Shown piece by piece: positions 50,874 through 58,425 of a stretch of 64,000 nt of DNA. Source of the DNA: Bacteriovorax sp. PP10. GTDB lineage: Bacteria; Bdellovibrionota; Bacteriovoracia; Bacteriovoracales; Bacteriovoracaceae. The stretch's first letter is position 1. Every line of letters starts with the position of its first letter. The notes beneath the pieces were generated by a model. The model searched no databases. It saw only the letters and a program-made list of their open reading frames with translations, and was not told the origin of the DNA. The stretch spans positions 186,001 through 250,000 of the forward strand of contig NZ_JAYGJQ010000001.1 of assembly GCF_035013165.1 (NCBI RefSeq). Reading direction: 5' to 3'. The position numbers and the translations under genes are program-made.

Positions 50874-53676
50874 AATTAACGTAGTTAAAGCTGCCGTTCA
50901 TAATTTAAAAGATGTCTCTATCTGTATTCCTAAAAATACTCTGACGGTTATTACCGGGCCATCTGGTTCTGGAAAATCGTCACTCGCTTTCGATACTATT
51001 TATGTTGAAGGGCAAAGAAGATATATCGAATCTCTTTCAAGTTATGCCAGACAATTCTTAGGTCAATACCAACCACCAGAAGTGGAATCAATTACAGGAT
51101 TAAGTCCCGCGATTGCTATTGATCAAAAGACATCAAGTAAAAACCCAAGATCAACAGTTGGAACGACAACTGAGATCTATGATTATCTTCGCGTTCTTTA
51201 TGCTCGTATCGGAACTCTTTATGATCCGGATACTGGAGTTGAAGTAAGACGTTACACTCCCTCACAAATGACTCGTGAAGTTTTAAAGGTTGGGGATAAA
51301 GCTAAATTGCAAATTTTAGCTCCTATTCCATACAACGATAAAATTAAATTCAAAGACCTATCAAGCAAGTTCCAGACTATGGGATTTACTCGCGCTCGCC
51401 TTGATGGAGAAATGGTTTCACTAGAAGATGCAATTAAAGCTCCTAAGGGAAAGTTCCAACTTGATATTGTTGTCGATCGTATCGTTCTTAAAGATGATAT
51501 TGAAAAACGCTTAACTGATTCAATTGAATACGCTCTTAAACTTGCTGAAGGTAACGTTCAAATTCTTGTTGATGACAAAAAAGTTCTTAACTTCTCTGAA
51601 CACAATAAATCTACAAATGGTGACAAGATCTACCCAGAACTTGAACCAAGACTTTTTTCATTCAACTCACCAATTGGTGCGTGTGAAGTGTGTAACGGTT
51701 TAGGTGAGACAAAGATTTTTGACTTAGACCTTATGCTCTTCGATGAGAACCTTCCACTTCTAGAAGGGGCCATCACTCCTTTATCAAAAAGAAATTCATT
51801 CCTATATAAGATGGTTGAGTCGATTGCCGATGCTGAAGGTGTAGATGTTTCTGTACCTTTCAAGAAACTTCCAAAGAAGATGACTAACATTCTCTTTAAC
51901 GGTTCAGAGAAAGTTTACCGTTACTCTTTTACTTCTGAAAATTCACACTTTGAATTCTCAAAAGCTTTCCCGGGACTATCGGCCTGGCTTGAAAAGAAAT
52001 ACCTGGAGTCTGGATCTGACAAAGTTCGTATTGAACTAGAAAAGTACATGAACATTAAATGCTGCCCAAGCTGTAAAGGACTTCGCCTAAACCGCGTTGC
52101 TCTTTCTACATTGATCGGCGACAAAAACATCATGGAAATCTGTACGCTTTCAATCGCAGAGTGTTTCACATACTTAAATGCCATTAAGCTTGAAGGTGAA
52201 AAGAAAATCATCGCGGATAAACTTTTAAAAGAGATTATCTCACGCTTAAAGTTCCTGCTTGATGTTGGTTTAAACTACTTAACATTAAATCGTGGAGCAG
52301 TGACATTGTCTGGTGGTGAGTCTCAACGTATTCGTTTAGCGACTCAAATCGGTTCAGCTCTATCAGGAGTTCTCTACGTTCTTGATGAGCCAAGTATCGG
52401 TCTTCACCAAAGAGATAACGACCGTCTGATTAAAACTCTAAAAATTCTAAGAGACCTAGGTAACACTGTTTTGGTTGTTGAACACGACGAAGACACAATG
52501 AATGCCTGCGACTATTTAATTGATATGGGCCCTGGTGCCGGTATTCACGGAGGAACAGTTGTTGCTCACGGAACATTGGAAAAAATCCTAGCTGATAAAA
52601 AGTCCCTTACAGCAAGATTCTTAAACGGAACAGATCGTATCCCGGTTCCCACAACAAGAAAGAAGGCCACTAAGTTCTTAAAACTAACAGGGGCCACTGA
52701 ACATAACATTAAAAAACTTAATGTTGATATCCCTCTTGGTGGACTGGTTTGTGTAACAGGAGTTTCTGGTTCTGGTAAATCAACACTGATTCACAAGATC
52801 CTGGTTCCTGCTGTTAAAACTTATTTAACAAACACTCACAAAACACTTTATTCAAAAGCTAATTACAACGCTCTTTCTGGCGTTGGTGAAATCAAAACGA
52901 TTATCGAGCTTGATCAATCACCAATCGGAAGAACTCCACATTCTAACCCTGCGACTTATACAGGTCTCTTTGATGAAATCAGAGAAATTTATGCTTCAAC
53001 TAATGAATCACAAATCAGAGGTTACAAAATCGGCCGCTTCAGCTTTAACGTGAAGGGTGGGCGATGCGAAGAATGTGAAGGTAACGGCGTAAAGAAAATT
53101 GAAATGCACTTCCTTCCAGATGTTTATATTACTTGTACAGAATGCAAGGGAAGACGCTACAACGCTGAAACTCTTTCAGTTCTTTATAAAGGAAAAAACA
53201 TTTCTGAAGTTTTAGAAATGTCGATCGAAGAAGGTTTCGAGTTCTTTAAAAACCACATGAAGATCAACCGTGTTCTTGGAACACTAAACTCAGTTGGTCT
53301 TGGTTATATGAAACTAGGTCAGCCAGCGACAACACTTTCTGGTGGTGAAGCTCAAAGACTAAAACTTTCTCGCGAACTCTCTAAAAGAACTAAAGGTCAT
53401 TGTTTGTATGTTCTTGATGAACCCACAACAGGACTACACTTCCAGGATATCAAAGTTCTTCTTGGCGCTCTTCAACAGTTAGTTGAACAAGGCCATACAT
53501 TACTTGTTATCGAGCACAACCTTGATGTTATCAAGACTGCCGACCATGTTATCGACCTAGGGCCTGAAGGTGGATCTGGTGGTGGAGAAGTTGTAGCAAT
53601 CGGAACACCGGAAGAAGTAGCAAGAAACCCAAAATCAATTACCGGTAAATATTTAAAGAAAGTACTAAAAGCATGA
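50857..53676 (+). CDS. uvrA: Excinuclease ABC subunit UvrA
   Basis: 939 residues from the ATG at 50857 (a TTG five codons earlier is less likely). First Walker A GPSGSGKS (34-41) with the UvrB-binding block GQRRYIESLSSYARQFLGQ; second Walker A GVSGSGKST near 634; ABC signatures LSGGESQRI and LSGGEAQRL; both Walker B regions (VLDEPS, VLDEPT). The C-terminal zinc module is intact (CEECEG...CTECKG). The first zinc module keeps only one Cys pair (CEVCNGLG); the preceding pair is missing. UvrA scans DNA for bulky damage with UvrB. Confidence 0.97.
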   Translation: MSSINEINVVKAAVHNLKDVSICIPKNTLTVITGPSGSGKSSLAFDTIYVEGQRRYIESLSSYARQFLGQYQPPEVESITGLSPAIAIDQKTSSKNPRSTVGTTTEIYDYLRVLYARIGTLYDPDTGVEVRRYTPSQMTREVLKVGDKAKLQILAPIPYNDKIKFKDLSSKFQTMGFTRARLDGEMVSLEDAIKAPKGKFQLDIVVDRIVLKDDIEKRLTDSIEYALKLAEGNVQILVDDKKVLNFSEHNKSTNGDKIYPELEPRLFSFNSPIGACEVCNGLGETKIFDLDLMLFDENLPLLEGAITPLSKRNSFLYKMVESIADAEGVDVSVPFKKLPKKMTNILFNGSEKVYRYSFTSENSHFEFSKAFPGLSAWLEKKYLESGSDKVRIELEKYMNIKCCPSCKGLRLNRVALSTLIGDKNIMEICTLSIAECFTYLNAIKLEGEKKIIADKLLKEIISRLKFLLDVGLNYLTLNRGAVTLSGGESQRIRLATQIGSALSGVLYVLDEPSIGLHQRDNDRLIKTLKILRDLGNTVLVVEHDEDTMNACDYLIDMGPGAGIHGGTVVAHGTLEKILADKKSLTARFLNGTDRIPVPTTRKKATKFLKLTGATEHNIKKLNVDIPLGGLVCVTGVSGSGKSTLIHKILVPAVKTYLTNTHKTLYSKANYNALSGVGEIKTIIELDQSPIGRTPHSNPATYTGLFDEIREIYASTNESQIRGYKIGRFSFNVKGGRCEECEGNGVKKIEMHFLPDVYITCTECKGRRYNAETLSVLYKGKNISEVLEMSIEEGFEFFKNHMKINRVLGTLNSVGLGYMKLGQPATTLSGGEAQRLKLSRELSKRTKGHCLYVLDEPTTGLHFQDIKVLLGALQQLVEQGHTLLVIEHNLDVIKTADHVIDLGPEGGSGGGEVVAIGTPEEVARNPKSITGKYLKKVLKA

Positions 53677-54428
53677 TTAAGATAACTGAAAGTACCGATC
53701 CAAGGATCGCTGAGTTTATTTCTATTAGAGACCACGTATTAAATTCGAATGATCTCATAGTCGCTGAATCAGAAAAACTATTCCTACAATTTAGAGCAAG
53801 TGGCAGAACGATTCATAAAGTTCTGGCCACTCCTGCTTTTATCGAAAGACATCAGCTTGCTGGTGAAAATATCTTCGCTGCCGACAAAAACGTTTTAGAA
53901 AGTGTCGCTGGATTCAAAATTCATTTCGAAGTTCTTCTACTGGCCGAAAAACCAAAAGATGTCCCTCTGAATGAACTTGATAATAGAATCATTCTTCTAA
54001 ACGGTTTAAGCTCTCCTGAAAATGTTGGAAGCATCGTCAGATCGAGTGCTGCCTTCGGAATCAAATCAATGATCACCGATGAGCAAACTTGTTCACCTTT
54101 TCTTCGCCGTTGCATCCGCGTTTCTATGGGAAATATTTTTGCCATGAAAACTCACCATGCAATTAATGTAAGAGGGGATTTAAAGAAGCTTAAAGATTTA
54201 GGTTACACAATTTTAACTACAGCAAACATTCCCGGATCCATTGATCTTGCGACTTACACTTTCCCTGAGAAGTGTGTTCTTATTATCGGAAGTGAAGGAC
54301 ATGGTGTAAACCAGGACATATTAGATTCTTCAGATCACATTCTAAGAATTAATATTGATCCTCAGGTTGCCCATTTGAATGCATCTAATGCTGCTGCAAT
54401 ATTTTTATCTCATATGAGTACTATCTAG
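53673..54428 (+). CDS. TrmH/SpoU-family RNA 2'-O-methyltransferase
   Basis: 251 residues. An N-terminal substrate-binding region (about 1-95) precedes a SPOUT core with motif 1 SSPENVGSIVRSSAAFG, motif 2 VLIIGSEGHGVNQ and motif 3 HLNASNAAAIFLSH, in which the knotted SAM site forms. The PFLRRCIRVSMG block is also typical. Such enzymes methylate ribose in tRNA or rRNA; the target cannot be read from sequence. Its ATG overlaps the uvrA stop (ATGA). Confidence 0.9.
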   Translation: MIKITESTDPRIAEFISIRDHVLNSNDLIVAESEKLFLQFRASGRTIHKVLATPAFIERHQLAGENIFAADKNVLESVAGFKIHFEVLLLAEKPKDVPLNELDNRIILLNGLSSPENVGSIVRSSAAFGIKSMITDEQTCSPFLRRCIRVSMGNIFAMKTHHAINVRGDLKKLKDLGYTILTTANIPGSIDLATYTFPEKCVLIIGSEGHGVNQDILDSSDHILRINIDPQVAHLNASNAAAIFLSHMSTI

Positions 54429-54436
54429 GAGTTTTT

Positions 54437-54874
54437 ATGGAAGCCAACGTTAAGTGGAATTCAAAGTTAAGTTTTACTGGTTACGTACGTGGACATGAAA
54501 CGATAATGGATACCTCACTTGCTAATGGAAGTTTAAATAGAGGCCCAAGCCCAAAAGAAATGTTACTGAATGCCATCAGTGCATGTGCTGGAATGGATGT
54601 TGCTTCGATATTAGAAAAGAATAAAAAAGATCTTCTTAACTTAGAAATTCTTGCTAAAGCAGACATGACTAAAACAACTCCGTCATATTTTTCGATTATT
54701 AACTTATCTTTCAAGCTAAGTGGTGGCGTAGATAAAGAGTGGGCAATCAAAGCTTGCGAAGCTTCAATGACGAAATACTGCGGTGTAAGTTATATGCTTA
54801 GCAAAGCATGTCCTATTCATTATGAAGTATTACTTAACGGTGAAAAAGTTTTCGCTGGTGAGTCTAAGTTCTAG
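54437..54874 (+). CDS. OsmC/Ohr-family protein
   Basis: 145 residues. The two peroxidatic-type cysteines are in the expected places: SACAGMDVAS (about residue 48) and KACPIHYEVL (about 126), with PSPKEMLLNA before the first. OsmC proteins reduce organic hydroperoxides or act in stress survival. It sits eight bases after the methyltransferase gene at the end of the uvrA run, with GGAG six bases before the ATG. Probably the last gene of that transcript. Confidence 0.88.
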   Translation: MEANVKWNSKLSFTGYVRGHETIMDTSLANGSLNRGPSPKEMLLNAISACAGMDVASILEKNKKDLLNLEILAKADMTKTTPSYFSIINLSFKLSGGVDKEWAIKACEASMTKYCGVSYMLSKACPIHYEVLLNGEKVFAGESKF

Positions 54875-54987
54875 GTCATACTGACACCAAAATAATTTTT
54901 ATACTCTCATAATCTGACAGACCATTGTCGGCTTCAATAAATATATCCTATGTTAGGTTAGTCACTAATCTTCCGGGGGGAAAATTT

Positions 54988-55551
54988 ATGAAATGGCTTC
55001 TACTATTAACATTACTTTGTTCTCAATCACTCTTTGCTTCTCAACTATCTGACCTTTCATTTCTGTACTACAAAGATCAGGCCCAAAACATTGCTCACGA
55101 TAAATCTTTTGATAATCCCGGACAATGCAATCCTCAATCTATGAGCTGTCTTAGAGCGACTTGCTCAAGACTGTCTCCCAGTAATTGTGATGATGATTAT
55201 GAAATCAAAAAAGTTATTGATATGTGTAAAGGTGGGGTAAGTGGAGACTGCGTTTTTAATTCTACTAAAAGAATGAGCCCATCAAACGTTGACGACATAT
55301 ACGAAATGGAAAAAATTGTTAATGAATGTAAGAGCAATATCGGTGGATCGTGTATTGATGTTTACATCACAAGATTATCAGAGAGTAGTGTTGATGATAG
55401 TTATGAAGTGACTAAATATTTAAAAAAATGCAGTGGCATTTCCAATGATGTTGCCGACTGTGCTTCATTTACTTGTTCTCGATTATCAGCAAGCTCTTGT
55501 GATGATGATTACGAAATCGATAGAATTATAAAAACTTGCAGTAATTTATAA
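54988..55551 (+). CDS. Secreted protein of four Cys-containing tandem repeats
   Basis: 187 residues from the ATG at 54988, which starts a proper signal peptide (cut near LFA-S). After a short linker come four repeats beginning at C54, C88, C122 and C158 (period 34-36). Each ends with a Cys exactly 26 residues after its first one (C80, C114, C148, C184) and carries a RLSxSxxDDxYExxK motif. Repeats 1 and 4 have an extra Cys pair (C59/C67, C163/C171). The pattern suggests disulfide-closed helical hairpins. Family unknown. GGGGGG is the unusual ribosome site. Confidence 0.78.
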   Translation: MKWLLLLTLLCSQSLFASQLSDLSFLYYKDQAQNIAHDKSFDNPGQCNPQSMSCLRATCSRLSPSNCDDDYEIKKVIDMCKGGVSGDCVFNSTKRMSPSNVDDIYEMEKIVNECKSNIGGSCIDVYITRLSESSVDDSYEVTKYLKKCSGISNDVADCASFTCSRLSASSCDDDYEIDRIIKTCSNL

Positions 55552-55558
55552 ATTTGAG

Positions 55559-55580
55559 AAGGGGCTTAGGCCCCTTTTTT
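55559..55580 (+). terminator. Intrinsic terminator after the repeat-protein gene
   Basis: AAGGGGC and GCCCCTT make a seven-pair stem around TTAG, followed by further T. It isolates the next transcription unit. Confidence 0.9.
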
Positions 55581-55596
55581 ATTTTCTTACCCACTA

Positions 55597-55625
55597 TTGA
55601 CAAAAATCTAAACACCATTTATTCT
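55597..55625 (+). promoter_or_regulatory. Near-consensus sigma70 promoter of the micro-ORF unit
   Basis: A perfect TTGACA (55597-55602), a 17-base spacer and TATTCT (55620-55625, four of six consensus). The predicted start lies about 33 bases before the micro-ORF, 20 bases after the preceding terminator. Confidence 0.7.
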
Positions 55626-55664
55626 GAAAAAAGTTATTACCATTTTCACAAGGGAGGTACATTC

Positions 55665-55730
55665 ATGATTCTAATTAACAAAATGATTTGTACTGATCTT
55701 AGTGTTTCCGATTGTGGCACCGTCTACTAA
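55665..55730 (+). CDS. Micro-ORF: 21-residue peptide with two cysteines
   Basis: ATG at 55665 follows AAGGGAGGT with seven bases of spacing, a near-perfect ribosome site, and runs 21 codons to TAA. The peptide starts hydrophobic (MILINKM) and contains CTDLSVSDC, so a small disulfide loop or modified core is possible, ending GTVY. Promoter, ribosome site and frame are aligned as in a real gene, yet no homology is recognised and random short frames are common. It may be a leader peptide, signalling or toxic peptide, or modified-peptide precursor. Confidence 0.5.
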   Translation: MILINKMICTDLSVSDCGTVY

Positions 55731-55844
55731 AGTTACCGCACTTTAAATCATTACATTCATCTAATTAATTAAACAGCTTACTAACTTAGTTACAGTATCG
55801 ACGTTTTTTAATTTTTATTAGTTCTCTTATTTATGGAGTTTTTT

Positions 55845-56093
55845 ATGGAACAAATGTTTCACAGGCATCTATTTGCCTTTTTTCTAGAATTCAAACAGTT
55901 CGGATTTTATTTCAGTAAAGCAGTTACAAGTTTTCTGAAATTGAATTGGGACGTATTACGCCTAAGTGTGTTTCTACTTCGTTCAGCTGCCCACATATTA
56001 TTTGTCGGCCCATCTATGATCAAGTGGTATTCACCAACTCAAATGAGTCCAGTTGACCGGAACTCATTCGAACACTTTCCAAGGAAATTCTAA
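55845..56093 (+). CDS. Small amphipathic protein of unknown function
   Basis: 82 residues from the ATG at 55845, preceded by GGAG seven bases upstream; an ATG four codons earlier has no such site. The N-terminal half is Phe-rich and basic (HRHLFAFFLEFKQFGFYFSK), followed by LNWDVLRLSVFLLRSAAHILF, a plausible membrane-associated helix, and a polar tail. It lies 114 bases after the micro-ORF with no clear terminator between, and ends 30 bases before a terminator. Family unknown; the coding call rests on the ribosome site and unit structure. Confidence 0.5.
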   Translation: MEQMFHRHLFAFFLEFKQFGFYFSKAVTSFLKLNWDVLRLSVFLLRSAAHILFVGPSMIKWYSPTQMSPVDRNSFEHFPRKF

Positions 56094-56123
56094 TTTTATG
56101 GAAACACTTTTAGGCAAAAAAAA

Positions 56124-56150
56124 AGGGAGCCCGAAAGCTCCCTCTTTTTT
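56124..56150. terminator. Bidirectional terminator between the small-protein gene and atpE
   Basis: GGGAGC and GCTCCC pair around CCGAAA, with nine A on the left and six T on the right, so both converging transcripts can stop here. Confidence 0.9.
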
Positions 56151-56176
56151 ATCTTTCAAATTCTTTCGAATTAGAA

Positions 56177-56491
56177 TTACACAAGGAATGTAGAGATAAG
56201 AGCGAAAATTACAAGTGATTCCATAAGTGCAAGACCTAGAATCATTGGAGTTTGGATCTTATCAGCAGCAGCTGGGTTACGAGCGATACCTTCTAGAGCA
56301 ACTGAAGCAGCTTTTGATTGTGCTTGAGTTCCACCGAAAACAGCGATCCCTAGAGCGAAGAAGTAAGAGATGTACTTAATAGCTACATCTGACATACCTG
56401 TAGCAGCAGGTCCACCTTGAGCGAATGCTTGAGAAGCTACAAGAGAGAAGAAAAGGATGAAAGCTAAAATTACTGGAAGTTTCTTTGACAT
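56177..56491 (-). CDS. atpE: ATP synthase c subunit
   Basis: 104 residues. A cleavable-looking signal segment (about 1-24) precedes the usual two-helix hairpin. Helix 1 has AVFGGTQAQSKAASVALEGIARNP; the polar loop is RNP. Helix 2 carries the ion-binding Glu in GLALMESLVIF (E91). Q58, E91 and S92 correspond to the sodium ligand positions known from the Ilyobacter c ring (Gln32, Glu65, Ser66), but the Tyr70 equivalent is F96. It forms the rotor ring. Last gene of the run; no b or F1 subunit genes follow. Confidence 0.95.
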   Translation of the reverse strand: MSKKLPVILAFILFFSLVASQAFAQGGPAATGMSDVAIKYISYFFALGIAVFGGTQAQSKAASVALEGIARNPAAADKIQTPMILGLALMESLVIFALISTFLV

Positions 56492-56531
56492 GATAATCTC
56501 CTGGTCAAAAAGTTTAATAGTTGGTCTTCAA

Positions 56532-57338
56532 TTAGTGGTGCGCGTGCTCAGCATGATCGTGATGAGCAGTAGCTAAACTAACATAAACCATTGATAACAT
56601 CGTAAATACGTAAGCTTGAATAAATGAAACCAGGATCCCAAGAACCATAAACACGATTGGTACTAACAACGGTGCAAGGTTAGAGAACGTTCCAAGTACC
56701 ATGTGATCCCCGTACATGTTTCCATATAGACGAAGAGCAAGTGAAACTGGACGAATACAAGTCGAGATGATCTCGATTGGGAAAATTAGAATTGCCATGT
56801 ACCAAAGTGGACCAGCAAAGTGTTTTAGATAATTGATTGTTCCCATTTCTTTACAACCTTTGAAGTTGAAATAGATGAATGAGAAAACACCAACTGCAAG
56901 AGTTGTGTTGATTGATTCTGTTGGAGGTAAGAATCCTGGAATTAATCCGATCATGTTTGAAAGGAAAATTACAATGAACATAGTCGCAACGAATCTGTAA
57001 TATTTTGGAGCTGATTTTTCTCCAAGTACTGCGCGTGCTTGTGTGTAAATGAATGAACCGTAAAGTTCAACGATGTTTCTGTAAGTGATTCCACGATCTG
57101 GAATAACTGCTGCATCGATGTTCTTAGTTTTAGCACGGTAGTAAAAACCAGTCGCAACTAGAACTAATAAAACTAATACGAAAGTTGGGATGTGTTCGTA
57201 GTGGTGAAGACCAGCTTCGTGAACAGCATGTTCAGCGCCAGTTACTTTCCCAAGTTGAGTCATCCAAGTAAATCCACCTTCTGCATGTGCATTAGATGTA
57301 AGTAGAGCAAGAAGAGATACTAGCGAAAATTTTCTCAT
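56532..57338 (-). CDS. atpB: ATP synthase a subunit
   Basis: 268 residues. A signal-peptide-like start ends near AHA-E, followed by a periplasmic segment rich in His and five or six membrane helices. The essential Arg is R203 in SLALRLYGNMYGDH. The C-terminus is a His tail (AHHDHAEHAHH). The subunit forms the two half-channels for ions next to the c ring. It overlaps atpI by four bases and precedes atpE by 40. Sequence otherwise ordinary. Confidence 0.95.
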   Translation of the reverse strand: MRKFSLVSLLALLTSNAHAEGGFTWMTQLGKVTGAEHAVHEAGLHHYEHIPTFVLVLLVLVATGFYYRAKTKNIDAAVIPDRGITYRNIVELYGSFIYTQARAVLGEKSAPKYYRFVATMFIVIFLSNMIGLIPGFLPPTESINTTLAVGVFSFIYFNFKGCKEMGTINYLKHFAGPLWYMAILIFPIEIISTCIRPVSLALRLYGNMYGDHMVLGTFSNLAPLLVPIVFMVLGILVSFIQAYVFTMLSMVYVSLATAHHDHAEHAHH

Positions 57339-57718
57339 TTATTAGACCCTTGTTCCTCCCCAGATTTCTTCATACTGAGGTAGAGGACAACTATTTGTAA
57401 TACATAAATTAACACTGGAATTATTATCCGTTTTCCCATAATTTGTACACCGAAAATTAGCGCGACAAGTAGCACAATAACCTTACCGATGAACAACATA
57501 ATTAAGTTAGTTTTATCAGGTGCTTCCTTTCCGCTAGCAACATTTGTAATTTGCATTACACCATTCACTAACATCCATTGATTTAGGCACGCAGCAAGAA
57601 AAATCGTTAACATGACTTTTAGTTCGGCCATATCACGAGCTAGAAAGTAGTCGATAGCAAGAAGAACTGCGGATAACAGTGCGTATTTTTTAAGATTAAT
57701 TTTTTCGGCGATAAGCAT
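57335..57718 (-). CDS. atpI: ATP synthase protein I-like (AtpI)
   Basis: 127 residues from the ATG at 57718; a TTG ten codons upstream is possible. Four membrane helices in the AtpI/Uncl pattern, with a charged loop (SGKEAPDKTN) between helices 2 and 3 and a polar tail. AtpI helps assemble or stabilise the c ring. Its position just before atpB and after the AtpZ-like gene supports the call; these proteins diverge fast, so the sequence alone would not suffice. Confidence 0.72.
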   Translation of the reverse strand: MLIAEKINLKKYALLSAVLLAIDYFLARDMAELKVMLTIFLAACLNQWMLVNGVMQITNVASGKEAPDKTNLIMLFIGKVIVLLVALIFGVQIMGKRIIIPVLIYVLQIVVLYLSMKKSGEEQGSNK

Positions 57719-57893
57719 AATAAACCATGAGGAATAATAATCCTCCAATAATGAACAAGAAAAGTAACACTGCTTGTGTCTGGGTTAGTACCCCGATTTT
57801 CGCGAGATGCATAGCCCCCCAGACGGCCACAAAGATGGTCGAAGGCAAACTCATGGCAAGACCCATGATCTGTAACCATTTTTTATTTTTCAT
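57696..57893 (-). CDS. atpZ: AtpZ-like small membrane protein
   Basis: 65 residues, two membrane helices: GLAMSLPSTIFVAVWGAMHL and a second one of LLFLFIIGGLLFLMVYYAY, joined by a short loop and ending in basic residues. This fits the AtpZ/AtpQ family of small subunits encoded before atpI, proposed to aid Mg/Ca handling or assembly. It overlaps the GNAT stop codon (TAATG) and atpI by 23 bases. A frame on the same strand inside this region is a shadow. Confidence 0.72.
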   Translation of the reverse strand: MKNKKWLQIMGLAMSLPSTIFVAVWGAMHLAKIGVLTQTQAVLLFLFIIGGLLFLMVYYAYRRKN

Positions 57894-58423
57894 TATTTTT
57901 TCTCCAGGTCGATATCATCCCAGACTAAACATAACTCAGTCATTTTCTGATCGGCCACGTTTTCTTCTTTTGAGTGGCCTTTGTAAACACCGCCGGCCTT
58001 TTTATAGAAGTCGATCGTGGGATTGCCATCTAAAACCCAAAGGTAGCCCTTGGTGAATCCTCGAGCTTTAAAAACGTTGAAGTAATTTTTTAATAATTGA
58101 AAGCCTAAGCCTTGATGATGATATTTCTTTAGCAGATAAATCGCATAAACTTCTGCGTAATCTTTATACTCAGGATCTCTTGCAACTTTTCCGTTAGCAA
58201 ACCCAACTATTCCATTATCACTACATTCAGCGACGAAGGTCACTTGTTCTGGATCAGTCGTTACTCTTTTCCAAAGTTGGTATCTATTTTTAAAATAGAG
58301 GGGACGATCATCTAAGAATTCTTGTGGAAGTAATCCAACGTAAGCTTCACGCCAAGAATTGATATGAACGTTGGCAATCTCAGCTGCATCTTGATGTGTT
58401 GCTTGTCGAATAATAACTGCCAT
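57893..58423 (-). CDS. GNAT-family N-acetyltransferase
   Basis: 176 residues. The GNAT fold is clear: an N-terminal IRQATHQDAAEIANVHINSW helix, the CoA-binding motif A with YAIYLLKKYHHQGLGFQLL (Q/R-x-x-G-x-G/A form), and the C-terminal block VLDGNPTIDFYKKAGG. The acceptor substrate is unknown. Between a TPR lipoprotein gene (two bases) and atpZ (one-base overlap); the linkage with ATP synthase appears to be positional. Confidence 0.9.
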   Translation of the reverse strand: MAVIIRQATHQDAAEIANVHINSWREAYVGLLPQEFLDDRPLYFKNRYQLWKRVTTDPEQVTFVAECSDNGIVGFANGKVARDPEYKDYAEVYAIYLLKKYHHQGLGFQLLKNYFNVFKARGFTKGYLWVLDGNPTIDFYKKAGGVYKGHSKEENVADQKMTELCLVWDDIDLEKK

Positions 58424-58425
58424 AT

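Noticed and set aside
54920-54987. Small hairpin GGTTAG/CTAATC ahead of the repeat-protein gene as a riboswitch
   Set aside because: Too small, with no known riboswitch consensus.
57640-57879. 79-codon minus-strand frame overlapping atpZ and atpI
   Set aside because: A shadow in the wrong frame; the overlapping frames have the helices and junctions expected of atpZ and atpI.
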